From Pseudomonadota bacterium (GTDB lineage: Bacteria; Pseudomonadota; Gammaproteobacteria; CALCKW01), in contig JBCCUP010000002.1 of assembly GCA_039196715.1 (NCBI GenBank), positions 1-64,000 of the forward strand: 64,000 nucleotides of DNA, given 5' to 3'. This document shows positions 17,916 to 25,346 of the stretch, piece by piece. The notes under the pieces are model-generated. The model made no database searches. It was not told the DNA's origin and saw only the letters and a program-made list of their open reading frames with translations. Position 1 is the stretch's first letter. Each line of letters opens with the position of its first letter. The position numbers and the translations under genes are program-made.

Positions 17916-18484
17916 CAGTCGAGCGCCTCACCGCGCAGCCGCAACACGTCCTTGCCGAGCTCGGAGAGTGCCTGCAGCAGCATCAGCACAATGCCGACGC
18001 ACATGATCGTCTTCACCGGCCAGAGGTAGGGCCGCCAGATCGTTCGGCTGCGTTCCAGCGTGCCCACCGATTTCTCCCCGGTGGCGAGGTCGACGAAGAA
18101 GCCCACCGGCTCCGAGCCGAAATAGCCGAGCGAGTAGGCCGTCGAGCTCAGCCCACCCCACAACAGCACGCCGAGGTAGACGAGCAGGCACAGCACCGTC
18201 ACGGCGTCGACCGCCGCCTTGCGGTGCGCGCTCCAGCCGTCGTAGAAGAGGTCCATGCGCACGTGCGAGCCCATCTGGATGGCGTAGGGCCCGCCGAGGA
18301 AGAAGTAGGCGATCATCGCGAACTGCGCGACCTCGAGCGTCCACAGCGAGGGTTGGTCGCCGAACTTGCTGACCGTCGACCACAGCAACACGGCCATCAT
18401 CACGAAGACGCCGTACATGATGACCCGCCCCACCCCGCGGTTGAGCCGGTCGGCGAAAGCGATGTACGACCGCAGCAGCGTCAC
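17915..18484 (-). CDS. dctQ: TRAP transporter small permease DctQ
   Basis: Inner-membrane protein of 189 residues with four hydrophobic helices and the DctQ pattern: MGSHVRMDLFYD after helix 2 and a long loop before the last helix. It scaffolds DctM. I choose the GTG at 18484, which overlaps the amidohydrolase stop as GTGA; an ATG at 18571 would overlap that gene by about 90 bases. The large loop (about 120-150) is somewhat longer than in the smallest DctQ proteins. Confidence 0.88.
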   Translation of the reverse strand: MTLLRSYIAFADRLNRGVGRVIMYGVFVMMAVLLWSTVSKFGDQPSLWTLEVAQFAMIAYFFLGGPYAIQMGSHVRMDLFYDGWSAHRKAAVDAVTVLCLLVYLGVLLWGGLSSTAYSLGYFGSEPVGFFVDLATGEKSVGTLERSRTIWRPYLWPVKTIMCVGIVLMLLQALSELGKDVLRLRGEALD

Positions 18485-19245
18485 GTCCGGCTCGCCTGCG
18501 CGGGCGCCGCCAGGGCGTCGCTGATGCTGTGCGACAACCAGATCGCCAGCAGCTTCGCCATACGTTGACACGGCTCGGCCGAGGCGATGAGGTCGTTGCG
18601 GATTTCGATCATCACGTTCAGCAGGCCGCGCGGCAGCGCGTGCCGGCGCAAGGTGTGGGTGACGCCGTCATCCGGCCCGTAGGGCTCGTTGCGGCGGCAC
18701 TCGAAACCGTCAACCCGCGCCAGCAGCGCGTCCGCGAGGCGCGTGTCGCTGTCGTGGAGGACGCCGATTTCCACCTCGCGCGGCGTGCCGAAGTAGGTGG
18801 GCGTAAAACTGTGCACGGTCGCGAGCACCGGCGGCAGCGCGCGGCGCGACAACACTTCCGCGAGCCGCTGCTCGAAGGGCTCGTAGACCGACCGCGTGCG
18901 CGCCGCCCGGGCGTCGGGCGTGAGGTCGAGGTTGCCGGGGATCACCGTGTCTTCGCTCTGCGCCGGCATCGCGCTCGCCGCCTCGGGCGGGCGGTTGCAG
19001 TCGTAGACGAGCCGCGACACGGTGCCGTACACCAGCGGCGCATCGAGCAGCGCCGACATCTCGCGGGCGGTGTCGAAGGCACCCGGGTCCCAGGCGATGT
19101 GGCTGGTGAGCGCCCCGTCGGGCAAGCCGAGGGTGCCGTAGGCCGGCGGGATGGTGTGGCTCGCGTGCTCGCACACCAGCACACACGGGTGGCGTCCGTC
19201 CGGGTTCAGAACGCGCACAGGCGGCGCGTCCAGCGGGTCATCCAT
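18481..19245 (-). CDS. N-formylglutamate amidohydrolase-family protein
   Basis: Zn-hydrolase-like protein of 254 residues of the family containing HutG (N-formylglutamate deformylase). It has VLVCEHASHTIPP near the start, HIAWDPGA, a YDCNRPP segment and TVHSFTPTYFG with conserved His. No hut genes are present. It is the first gene of the TRAP/ligase/dehydrogenase operon and overlaps dctQ by four bases (GTGA). I infer that it cleaves the amide of a glutamyl conjugate, as a hydrolase closing the pathway; true N-formylglutamate activity remains possible. Start at ATG 19245; an upstream in-frame ATG at 19365 would cover the promoter. Confidence 0.82.
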   Translation of the reverse strand: MDDPLDAPPVRVLNPDGRHPCVLVCEHASHTIPPAYGTLGLPDGALTSHIAWDPGAFDTAREMSALLDAPLVYGTVSRLVYDCNRPPEAASAMPAQSEDTVIPGNLDLTPDARAARTRSVYEPFEQRLAEVLSRRALPPVLATVHSFTPTYFGTPREVEIGVLHDSDTRLADALLARVDGFECRRNEPYGPDDGVTHTLRRHALPRGLLNVMIEIRNDLIASAEPCQRMAKLLAIWLSHSISDALAAPAQASRT

Positions 19246-19281
19246 GTGTCGCCCCTGGCACGGCTGGGATAGCGGATGTAA

Positions 19282-19311
19282 ATTTTTCTTCAGGGCGAGC
19301 CGCCCTGTCAA
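19282..19311 (-). promoter_or_regulatory. promoter of the catabolic operon with a palindrome in the spacer
   Basis: On the minus strand TTGACA (19311-19306) is an exact -35, followed after 18 bases by AAAAAT as a weak -10. The spacer contains a perfect dyad, CAGGGCG-GCT-CGCCCTG (19291-19307). A dyad between -35 and -10 is a plausible operator, most simply for the divergent RpiR regulator. Further A/T-rich repeats (GTAAATTTTTC, GAATTTTTAC) flank it. Confidence 0.5.
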
Positions 19312-19395
19312 TGATTTTTGATCAGAATTTTTACTCGGCGCAACGGATTGAACCGTTTTTGACAATGCGTTTCAGGCTGGGATAGCGTTGGCCGG

Positions 19396-20271
19396 ATGAC
19401 CGACGACCCGACCGATAACACGATTGCCGAGAAGCTCCAGCAGAACCGCGACGCGCTGACCCGCGCGGAGCGCCAGCTCAGCGACGTGATCCTGCAGAAC
19501 TACCCGGCCTCCGGGCTCGGCACCATCACCACCCTTGCGGCGGCGGCCGAGGTGTCGACCCCGACGGTCGCGCGGCTGGTCCAGAAGCTCGGCTTCGCGG
19601 GCTTCCCGGCGTTTCAGCGCAGCCTGCGTTCCGAACTCAACGAGAAGATCTCGAGCCCGCTGACAAAACGGGAGAAGTGGGTCGACGACGCCCCCGAGGA
19701 ACACCTGCTCAACCGCTTCACCAAGGCGGTGATCGACAACATCGGTCAATCGATGGCCAAGGTTGACCCCGACGACTTCGAGACCGCCTGCACCATGCTC
19801 GGCGACCCGGAGCGTCGGGTGTTCGTCGTGGGTGGCCGCATCACGCGCACACTGGCCGACTATTTCTACCTGCACTTCCAGGTGATTCGGCGCGACGTGG
19901 TGCATATCGCCTCGAATTCCAATGCCTGGCCCCACTACGTGCTCGATTTCAAACCGGGGGACGTGGTCGTGGTGTTCGACATCCGTCGTTACGAAAACAG
20001 CACGCTCAAGCTGGCGGAGTTGGCGCGCGAGTGCGGCGTCGAAATCGTGCTGTTCACCGACCAGTGGATGTCTCCGATCGCACAACACGCCACCGTGTGC
20101 TTCACGAGCCAGATCACCGCGCCCTCGGCCTGGGATTCGAACATCGCCACGATGCTGCTGTCCGAGATCGTGATCGCCGAAGTCGAGGAGCGCAACTGGG
20201 ACACCACGCGCGACCGCATGGAAGCGCTCGAGGACATGTTCGACCGCACGCGCTTCTTCCGGAAATTCTGA
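19396..20271 (+). CDS. RpiR-family transcriptional regulator
   Basis: DNA-binding regulator of 291 residues. The N-terminal RpiR helix-turn-helix covers about residues 1-80 (TITTLAAAAEVSTPTVARLVQKLGF). A C-terminal SIS domain (about 125-265, RVFVVGGRITRTLADY onward) would bind a phosphorylated sugar or another acidic metabolite. It is divergent from the TRAP/ligase operon and is the obvious candidate to control it. TTGACA at 19359-19364, with a weak ATAGCG 17 bases on, would give a start site almost at the ATG, so a leaderless transcript is possible. The ligand is unknown. Confidence 0.9.
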   Translation: MTDDPTDNTIAEKLQQNRDALTRAERQLSDVILQNYPASGLGTITTLAAAAEVSTPTVARLVQKLGFAGFPAFQRSLRSELNEKISSPLTKREKWVDDAPEEHLLNRFTKAVIDNIGQSMAKVDPDDFETACTMLGDPERRVFVVGGRITRTLADYFYLHFQVIRRDVVHIASNSNAWPHYVLDFKPGDVVVVFDIRRYENSTLKLAELARECGVEIVLFTDQWMSPIAQHATVCFTSQITAPSAWDSNIATMLLSEIVIAEVEERNWDTTRDRMEALEDMFDRTRFFRKF

Positions 20272-20571
20272 GCGCGGGCACGCCTGACGCAGCGGGGTGA
20301 ACGGGGCCAACGCGGTCGCGAGCTGCAACAGGACGGGCGACACACCGGGTGGGTGCGACGCGGTCAGTATGGCGACCGTCGGGGCGTTTCCGGGCACGGC
20401 CATGTCATAGGCATGCGATCCAATCCCGTGCTGACGGACAGGGGGACGCAGTTGCGGGCACCGGAGCGGCTTTGCATACTGCACTTCAGTGCCTAACATC
20501 GCCGGGAACGCACCTATGCTGCAGCCCCGTCGACGAGGAGGCCACCACCGCACACGACGCAGGATCGCTCG
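20272..20571 (+). promoter_or_regulatory. mtoX upstream region with candidate promoter
   Basis: This 300-base region holds no convincing gene. The best promoter-like pattern is TTGCAT (20472-20477), 16 bases, TAACAT (20494-20499). The spacer contains a dyad GCACT-TC-AGTGC (20481-20492). AGGA lies a few bases before the mtoX ATG. Confidence 0.35.
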
Positions 20572-21972
20572 ATGAACCTCAGACCAGACCCCACCTTCTA
20601 CGCCTCGCCGAAGCTCGCCATGCAGGCCCCAGCCGAGAACTACGGCTTCACGATCATGCTGAGCCCGGACGGCAAGAAGGGCGACGGCATCGCGGTGGTG
20701 GACCTCAATCCGGACTCGCCGAAATACGGCAAGATCGTGCACAAAGTGATCGTGCCGACCAAGGGCGACGAGTTTCACCACTTCGGTTGGAACGCCTGCT
20801 CCTCGGCACTCTCGCCGATGTCGGGCCACGCCTTCCTCGAGCGCCGCTACCTGATCGTGCCCGGCATCCGCTCGTCGCGCGTGTACATCTTCGACGTCAA
20901 GGAGCCGCTGAAAGCGAAGATCCACAAGGTCATCGAACCCGAGGAAATCTTTGCCAAGACCGGCTACTCGCGGCCGCACACCATCCACTGCGGACCGGAG
21001 GGCATCTACGTGTCGACGCTCGGCGGCGGCGGCGAGGACGGCACCGACGGCCCGCCGGGCATCTTCATCATGGACTGCGAGACCTTCGAAGTCATCGGCC
21101 GCTACGAGATGGACCGTGGCAAGCAGGACAAGCACTACGACTTCTGGTGGAACCTGCCCCAGGACTACATGGTGAGTTCCGAATGGGGTCTGCCGCCGCA
21201 GTTCGAGGACGGCGTGGTGCCGGACGACCTGTTGTCCAACCAGTACGGCCACTCGATCCATTTCTGGGACCTGCGTGCGCGCAAGAACATCCAGACGATC
21301 GATTTCGGCGAGAACCACCAGATGGCGCTCGAGATCCGGCCGGCGCACGACCCGACCAAGGCCTACGGCTTTTGCGGTGTGGTGGTCGACACCACCAACT
21401 TGCAGGGGGCCATCTTCACCTGGTGGCGCGACGCCAAGGGCAAGTGGAAGGCGAAGAAAACCATCACCATCGACCCCGTGCCGGCCGACCCGGACGACCT
21501 GCCGCCGCTGCTCAAGGGATTCGGCGCTGTGCCGCCGCTGGTCACCGACATCGACCTGAGCATGGACGACAAGTACCTCTACGTCGCCTGTTGGGGCCTC
21601 GGCGAGATGCACCAGTACGACGTCTCCGACCCGATGAAACCGAAGCTCGCCGGCAAGGTGGAAATCGGCGGCATCGTCGCCAAGCACAAGCACCCGAACG
21701 GCAAGGACTTCATGTACGGCCCGCAGATGGTGGAAATCAGCCGCGACGGCAAGCGCGTGTACTGGACCAACTCGCTCTACTCCACCTGGGACGACCAGTT
21801 CTACCCGGATGACGAGGGCGGGCAGATGGTCATGGCCAACGTCGGCGAAGACGGCTCGTTTGCGCTGGACAAAACGTTTTACATCAACTTCCCGAAGGGC
21901 TACCGCAGCCACCAGATCCGCCTCGAGGGCGGCGATTGCTCCACGGACAGCTTCTGCTACCCCTCCGTCTGA
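20572..21972 (+). CDS. mtoX: methanethiol oxidase (selenium-binding protein SBP56 family)
   Basis: Beta-propeller enzyme of 466 residues. Members oxidise methanethiol to formaldehyde, H2S and H2O2 during DMS and DMSP sulfur turnover. The motif GDEFHHFGWNACSS marks the conserved His pair and Cys; the second Cys of the CSSC form found in animal SELENBP1 is replaced. Many His residues (SRPHTIHCGPEGIYVS, NQYGHSIHFWD, SHQIRLEGGDC) fit a copper site, as reported for bacterial MtoX. There is no clear signal peptide, unlike some periplasmic homologues. A membrane-protein gene follows 19 bases downstream. Confidence 0.88.
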   Translation: MNLRPDPTFYASPKLAMQAPAENYGFTIMLSPDGKKGDGIAVVDLNPDSPKYGKIVHKVIVPTKGDEFHHFGWNACSSALSPMSGHAFLERRYLIVPGIRSSRVYIFDVKEPLKAKIHKVIEPEEIFAKTGYSRPHTIHCGPEGIYVSTLGGGGEDGTDGPPGIFIMDCETFEVIGRYEMDRGKQDKHYDFWWNLPQDYMVSSEWGLPPQFEDGVVPDDLLSNQYGHSIHFWDLRARKNIQTIDFGENHQMALEIRPAHDPTKAYGFCGVVVDTTNLQGAIFTWWRDAKGKWKAKKTITIDPVPADPDDLPPLLKGFGAVPPLVTDIDLSMDDKYLYVACWGLGEMHQYDVSDPMKPKLAGKVEIGGIVAKHKHPNGKDFMYGPQMVEISRDGKRVYWTNSLYSTWDDQFYPDDEGGQMVMANVGEDGSFALDKTFYINFPKGYRSHQIRLEGGDCSTDSFCYPSV

Positions 21973-21991
21973 CGGCGCGCGCGTCTGACGG

Positions 21992-22651
21992 ATGACTGAA
22001 CCGACGACGGTGGTGGCCCTCTGGTGGGCCGTCCTCTTTTCGGGCGTCTACCACGGCATCAACCCGGGCATGGGGTGGCCGTTGAGCGTCACGGCTGCGC
22101 TCATGGAACAAAAGGCCCGGGCCCTGCCGCGCGCGCTGGCGCTGCTCGCCTTCGGCCACCTGCTCGCCATGCTGGCGATCCTGCTGCCGTTCTCGATGCT
22201 GGCGGTGCTGGTGCAGTGGGAGGATACGATCCGCGTTGGCGCCGGCCTGATCGTGATCGGGATGGGGGTGTATCTTGTGATCAACCGCCGACACCCGCGC
22301 TTACTCGCGCGCGTGCACCCGACGCGGCTCGCGCTCTGGTCCTTTCTCGCCGCGATGGCGCACGGCGCGGGCCTGATGCTGGTGCCGATCTACCTCGGTC
22401 TGTGTGCGGCGGAGGAACTTGACGCCGGCCACAAAGCGGCGTTTTCACTGATGAACGGGACGGTGGGCACGGCACTCACCGTGGCGGTGGCGCACACGCT
22501 TGCGATGACGGCCTCGGGCGGGGTGATTGCGGTGATCATCTACCGCTGGTTGGGGCTGCAGTTTCTCTCCAAGACCTGGTTCAACCTCGACCTGGTCTGG
22601 GCGCTGAGCCTGATTGCGGTCGGCGTGTTCGGCATCTACGCCGCGCACTGA
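21992..22651 (+). CDS. polytopic membrane protein linked to mtoX
   Basis: Membrane protein of 219 residues with six to seven hydrophobic segments. Near the N-terminus it has FSGVYHGINPGMGWPLSVTAA, and in the middle SFLAAMAHGAGLMLVPIYLG; the paired HG motifs recall NiCoT/HupE-type metal permeases, but I cannot place it in a named family. It directly follows mtoX, so it may supply a metal to, or move a substrate or product of, methanethiol oxidation. This is inference from position only. Confidence 0.7.
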   Translation: MTEPTTVVALWWAVLFSGVYHGINPGMGWPLSVTAALMEQKARALPRALALLAFGHLLAMLAILLPFSMLAVLVQWEDTIRVGAGLIVIGMGVYLVINRRHPRLLARVHPTRLALWSFLAAMAHGAGLMLVPIYLGLCAAEELDAGHKAAFSLMNGTVGTALTVAVAHTLAMTASGGVIAVIIYRWLGLQFLSKTWFNLDLVWALSLIAVGVFGIYAAH

Positions 22652-22726
22652 CGGCCGGCCGACGGGGGCGGTCGCAAGCAGATTCGACCGCCGTGACAGC
22701 CGGCGCGAAGGCCGGCGTTGGCCGGG

Positions 22727-23080
22727 TCAGAGAATCCGGTTGCCCGGCACCTTGTCCCACCCGAAGGCCGATTCCTCCGGCGCATTGCCCCAGTCGAAGG
22801 ACGAGGTCTGCGGGTCCCAGGTGCGGTTGACCGTGCGCTTGAACTGGAGCTGGCTGGTGCTCGCGCCCTCGCGCTCGACGTACACGTACTTGCAGATGTC
22901 GCGCAGCGCGTCGATGTCCTTGCGGTGCTTGATCTTGAAGGCGTGGCCGGGTGCGCCGTCCTCGCCCCAGGGGCGATCGAGGGCCACCACTTTCATGCCG
23001 ATGCCGAGCCCGATAATCGGCATCCGGTCGGCCTCAACGCCTTCGATGAACAATTCGGATTCTTGTGCGTGACTCTTCAT
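22727..23080 (-). CDS. hypothetical protein, 117 residues
   Basis: Unrecognised soluble protein. It shows no signal peptide or membrane segment. A GLGIGMKVVALDRPWGEDG segment, a KIKHRKDIDALRDICKYVYVEREG stretch and a Trp-rich tail (FDWGNAPEESAFGWDK) are visible. Codons favour G/C at third positions like real neighbours, and the reading looks compositionally normal, which favours it over the open frame on the other strand. It converges with the mtoX operon. Confidence 0.55.
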   Translation of the reverse strand: MKSHAQESELFIEGVEADRMPIIGLGIGMKVVALDRPWGEDGAPGHAFKIKHRKDIDALRDICKYVYVEREGASTSQLQFKRTVNRTWDPQTSSFDWGNAPEESAFGWDKVPGNRIL

Positions 23081-23417
23081 TTCGATCTGTCTCTGCTTCG
23101 GTTTTGAGACAGTCTGCCCATTTGCCCCAAGACCGTGTGTGACGCGGTTAACATTTTGGCTTTCCGGGTCGAAAAACGGGAAACCGGCCCGTTCCAGCGG
23201 CCAAAAATCAGACGCTTATCGCAACATGCGCCGTGTTCACACCCCAACGCTGGGGGTTTTGTGACCGGTCTGGCACCGCGTCGACCCGATCATGACCCTG
23301 TGCCAAGCCGCCGCACACACCGCGGGACGTCCCCACAGGCGACGCGCACCGTCGAAGCGCGGCTTTTTTTGGTACGAATGGACGGGACACAGCCCGGCTG
23401 GCGCGGGTGAGGGGCGC
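23081..23417. other. intergenic region, no gene seen
   Basis: These 337 bases contain no convincing reading frame. A small stem CCCCA-ACGC-TGGGG followed by GTTTT (around 23252) and a GCGCGGCTTTTTTT stretch near 23362-23376 are weak terminator-like patterns on the plus strand without an obvious upstream gene. Confidence 0.4.
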
Positions 23418-23651
23418 TCAGAAGCGCCCGGCCCGAAGCACCTCGCAATCGCCGAAGCTGACGCTGCCGATGTGCCGCTCGACCACCTGAAAGGCCGCGT
23501 CGAGCAGGGCGTCGAGGCGCGCTGCCCGCACCACGCAGACGATGGCCACCGTGCCACCCACCGAGAGCCCCACGACCGTCGCCGCCACAAAGCCGGCGAG
23601 CGCGCTGAGCAGAGTCATCACCGCGCCAAAAGCAATCAACCCGGGCCGCAT
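23418..23651 (-). CDS. small hypothetical membrane protein
   Basis: Short reading frame of about 77 residues with a long hydrophobic region, GAVMTLLSALAGFVAATVVGL followed by GGTVAIVCVV, then a charged tail. It lies in the same frame downstream of the thioesterase stop, about 65 bases away. I use ATG 23651; a TTG at 23672 would add seven residues. No ribosome site is clear. It may be a real small membrane protein or a non-coding stretch. Confidence 0.38.
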   Translation of the reverse strand: MRPGLIAFGAVMTLLSALAGFVAATVVGLSVGGTVAIVCVVRAARLDALLDAAFQVVERHIGSVSFGDCEVLRAGRF

Positions 23652-23717
23652 GTCGCGCGCGCTGGACCGCAAACGGACCGCGAGGTCAGCGTCAGTCAGG
23701 ACAGCTGAGCCACCGAC

Positions 23718-24584
23718 TCAGGGCGTCGGCGCTGCGCTCGGGCGCAGCTGCAACACGCCCTCCTGCGCGAGGCTCGCGAGCAGCACACCCTCGGTGTCGA
23801 AGATGTCCGCGCTGGCGTGCGCGCGACCGTGGCTGAGCAGGCGTGCACGGTAGTCGAATCGCATCCAGTCGCGCATCGAGAACGGCCGGTGCAGCCACAA
23901 GGCGTGATCCAGACTTGCAATTTTCAGGTTCGGGTCAGCCAGCCAGTGGCCGGTCAGGCGAAGCGCGGTCGGCAACAGGAAGAAATCCGACAACCACCCG
24001 AACAACGCCGCGTGGGCCGCCGCATCCTGGCTCGCTTCGCCGAGCCAGCGGAACCACATGGTGTTCTCGGCCGAGCGGATCCCGGTGATCACGCCGGAGG
24101 GCTCGCCGCGGATCTCGAACGCCGACAGGGGGTGCCCGGCGCTGCCGTCGCGGCGACGAAACGGAAAGGCCACGGCGTCGAAGTCGATTGCCGGCAGCGC
24201 GGCCGGGGGCGGGCAGTCGGGCGCGGTGAGCGCTTGTATCTCGAGGTGATCGGCGAACGTGTGAAAACTGCAGATGCCGGAGAACAACAGGGCGTCGTCC
24301 TGGTAGGCCTGGACGCGACGCGCGCTGAAGTTACCGCCGTCCCGAAGCCGGTTGACCGCGTAGCGGATCGCCTTGTCGCGTTGGCCCGCGCGCATGAAGT
24401 ACGCGTGCATGGAGTGCAAGGCACGGCCGTCCACGCACTGGGCCGACGCCGAAATGGCCTGGCCGATCAGTTGGCCACCGTAGGTGTTCGGGGCGCCGAA
24501 GTCGTCGGGCTGACCGGTGAACGCGTCGGTGTCGAGCGCATCGAGCCGAAGGGTGCGAGCAAGCGCCTCCGCAGGGGAACGCAT
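23718..24584 (-). CDS. tesB: acyl-CoA thioesterase II
   Basis: Double hot-dog thioesterase of 288 residues, against 286 in E. coli TesB, hydrolysing acyl-CoA to fatty acid and CoA in the cytosol. Family features are NTYGGQLIGQA near residue 35, LHSMHAYFMRAGQ, the first-domain end FSARRVQAYQ, and the second-domain SLDHALWLHRPF carrying the catalytic Asp. ATG 24584 fits the family N-terminus; 24623 would add 13 residues. Upstream on the same strand, about 50 bases away, is the Nudix gene. Confidence 0.92.
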   Translation of the reverse strand: MRSPAEALARTLRLDALDTDAFTGQPDDFGAPNTYGGQLIGQAISASAQCVDGRALHSMHAYFMRAGQRDKAIRYAVNRLRDGGNFSARRVQAYQDDALLFSGICSFHTFADHLEIQALTAPDCPPPAALPAIDFDAVAFPFRRRDGSAGHPLSAFEIRGEPSGVITGIRSAENTMWFRWLGEASQDAAAHAALFGWLSDFFLLPTALRLTGHWLADPNLKIASLDHALWLHRPFSMRDWMRFDYRARLLSHGRAHASADIFDTEGVLLASLAQEGVLQLRPSAAPTP

Positions 24585-24632
24585 AGTGTGCGGGCGGTGT
24601 CGGTGAGCGGCGCATGATAACACCGCCGTTTT

Positions 24633-25181
24633 TCAGCGATAGCTCAGGTGGTAGGACAGCAAGGTGTCGCTGTCAAAGTCGAGCGCGCCGTCGACACGGG
24701 CGCCGGCGAGCACGCGGTCGAGCCACAACCGGTCGTCGGCCCACATCCGATCGAAGGGAATGGCATCGCGCTCGCACCAGAACGGATCGGCCTCGTCGGT
24801 CGGGTGCGGGCTACCCTCGACATCCGAGCTCACGAACACGAACACACGCAGGCGGTAGCCGTCGGCGAAGGCAAAGCGCAGCTCACCCCGCGCCGACACC
24901 GCGCCGACGATCAGGCCGGTCTCTTCCGCCACCTCGCGCCGCGCGCAGTCGGCTGCAGACTCGCCGGGCTCGAGCTTGCCGCCCGGCCCGTTGACCTTGC
25001 CCGCCCCGAGCCCGCGCTTCTTCTCGATCAACAGGACCTGACTGCCGCGCAGGCAGAACACCAGCGTGGCGAGGTCGTCTGCGGGCCAATCGGACGCGAG
25101 CCGCCCGGACGCGGGCCGCCCGGACGCGGGCCGCTCGTCTTGCTGACCACCGAGCTCACCGCCGTGTGGACACATGGACAC
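24633..25181 (-). CDS. Nudix hydrolase, MutT/MTH1-like
   Basis: Protein of 182 residues with a complete Nudix box, GGKLEPGESAADCARREVAEETGL (Gx5Ex7REVxEExGx pattern), which binds Mg and the pyrophosphate. The preceding EKKRGLGAGKVNGPGGK resembles MTH1-type 8-oxo-dGTPases, so removal of oxidised nucleotides is the likely role. Residues about 16-31 hold a short tandem repeat (PASGRPASGRLAS) encoded by near-identical 15-base units. This N-terminal extension is not part of the fold, and translation may start later. Confidence 0.85.
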   Translation of the reverse strand: MSMCPHGGELGGQQDERPASGRPASGRLASDWPADDLATLVFCLRGSQVLLIEKKRGLGAGKVNGPGGKLEPGESAADCARREVAEETGLIVGAVSARGELRFAFADGYRLRVFVFVSSDVEGSPHPTDEADPFWCERDAIPFDRMWADDRLWLDRVLAGARVDGALDFDSDTLLSYHLSYR

Positions 25182-25273
25182 TCCAGTTTCCGGTCACCTG
25201 GCCGACACACGTCCTTGGACGTGTGCACAGCCACTGCTTGTCAAATTGGCAACACGGCGCCATCAAGGCACCG

Positions 25274-25279
25274 TATAAT
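25274..25279 (+). promoter_or_regulatory. consensus -10 element upstream of the subtilase-like gene
   Basis: An exact TATAAT stands 68 bases before ATG 25347. No good -35 occurs at 16-18 bases; TTGGCA is 22 bases upstream. The leader before the ATG is A-rich (AATAATAACAACAAC). Confidence 0.4.
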
Positions 25280-25346
25280 CGCGCCGCATTCGAGACGGTT
25301 CCGTTGTCACACACGTTTTACAGCGCCAGAAAATAATAACAACAAC

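Noticed and set aside
11530-19245. Histidine utilisation (hut) operon
   Set aside because: Only one HutG-family gene is present; no hutH, hutU or hutI is seen.
19989-20345. Minus-strand frame crossing the end of the RpiR gene
   Set aside because: Most of it is antisense to the conserved SIS domain; the free part alone is too short to support a gene.
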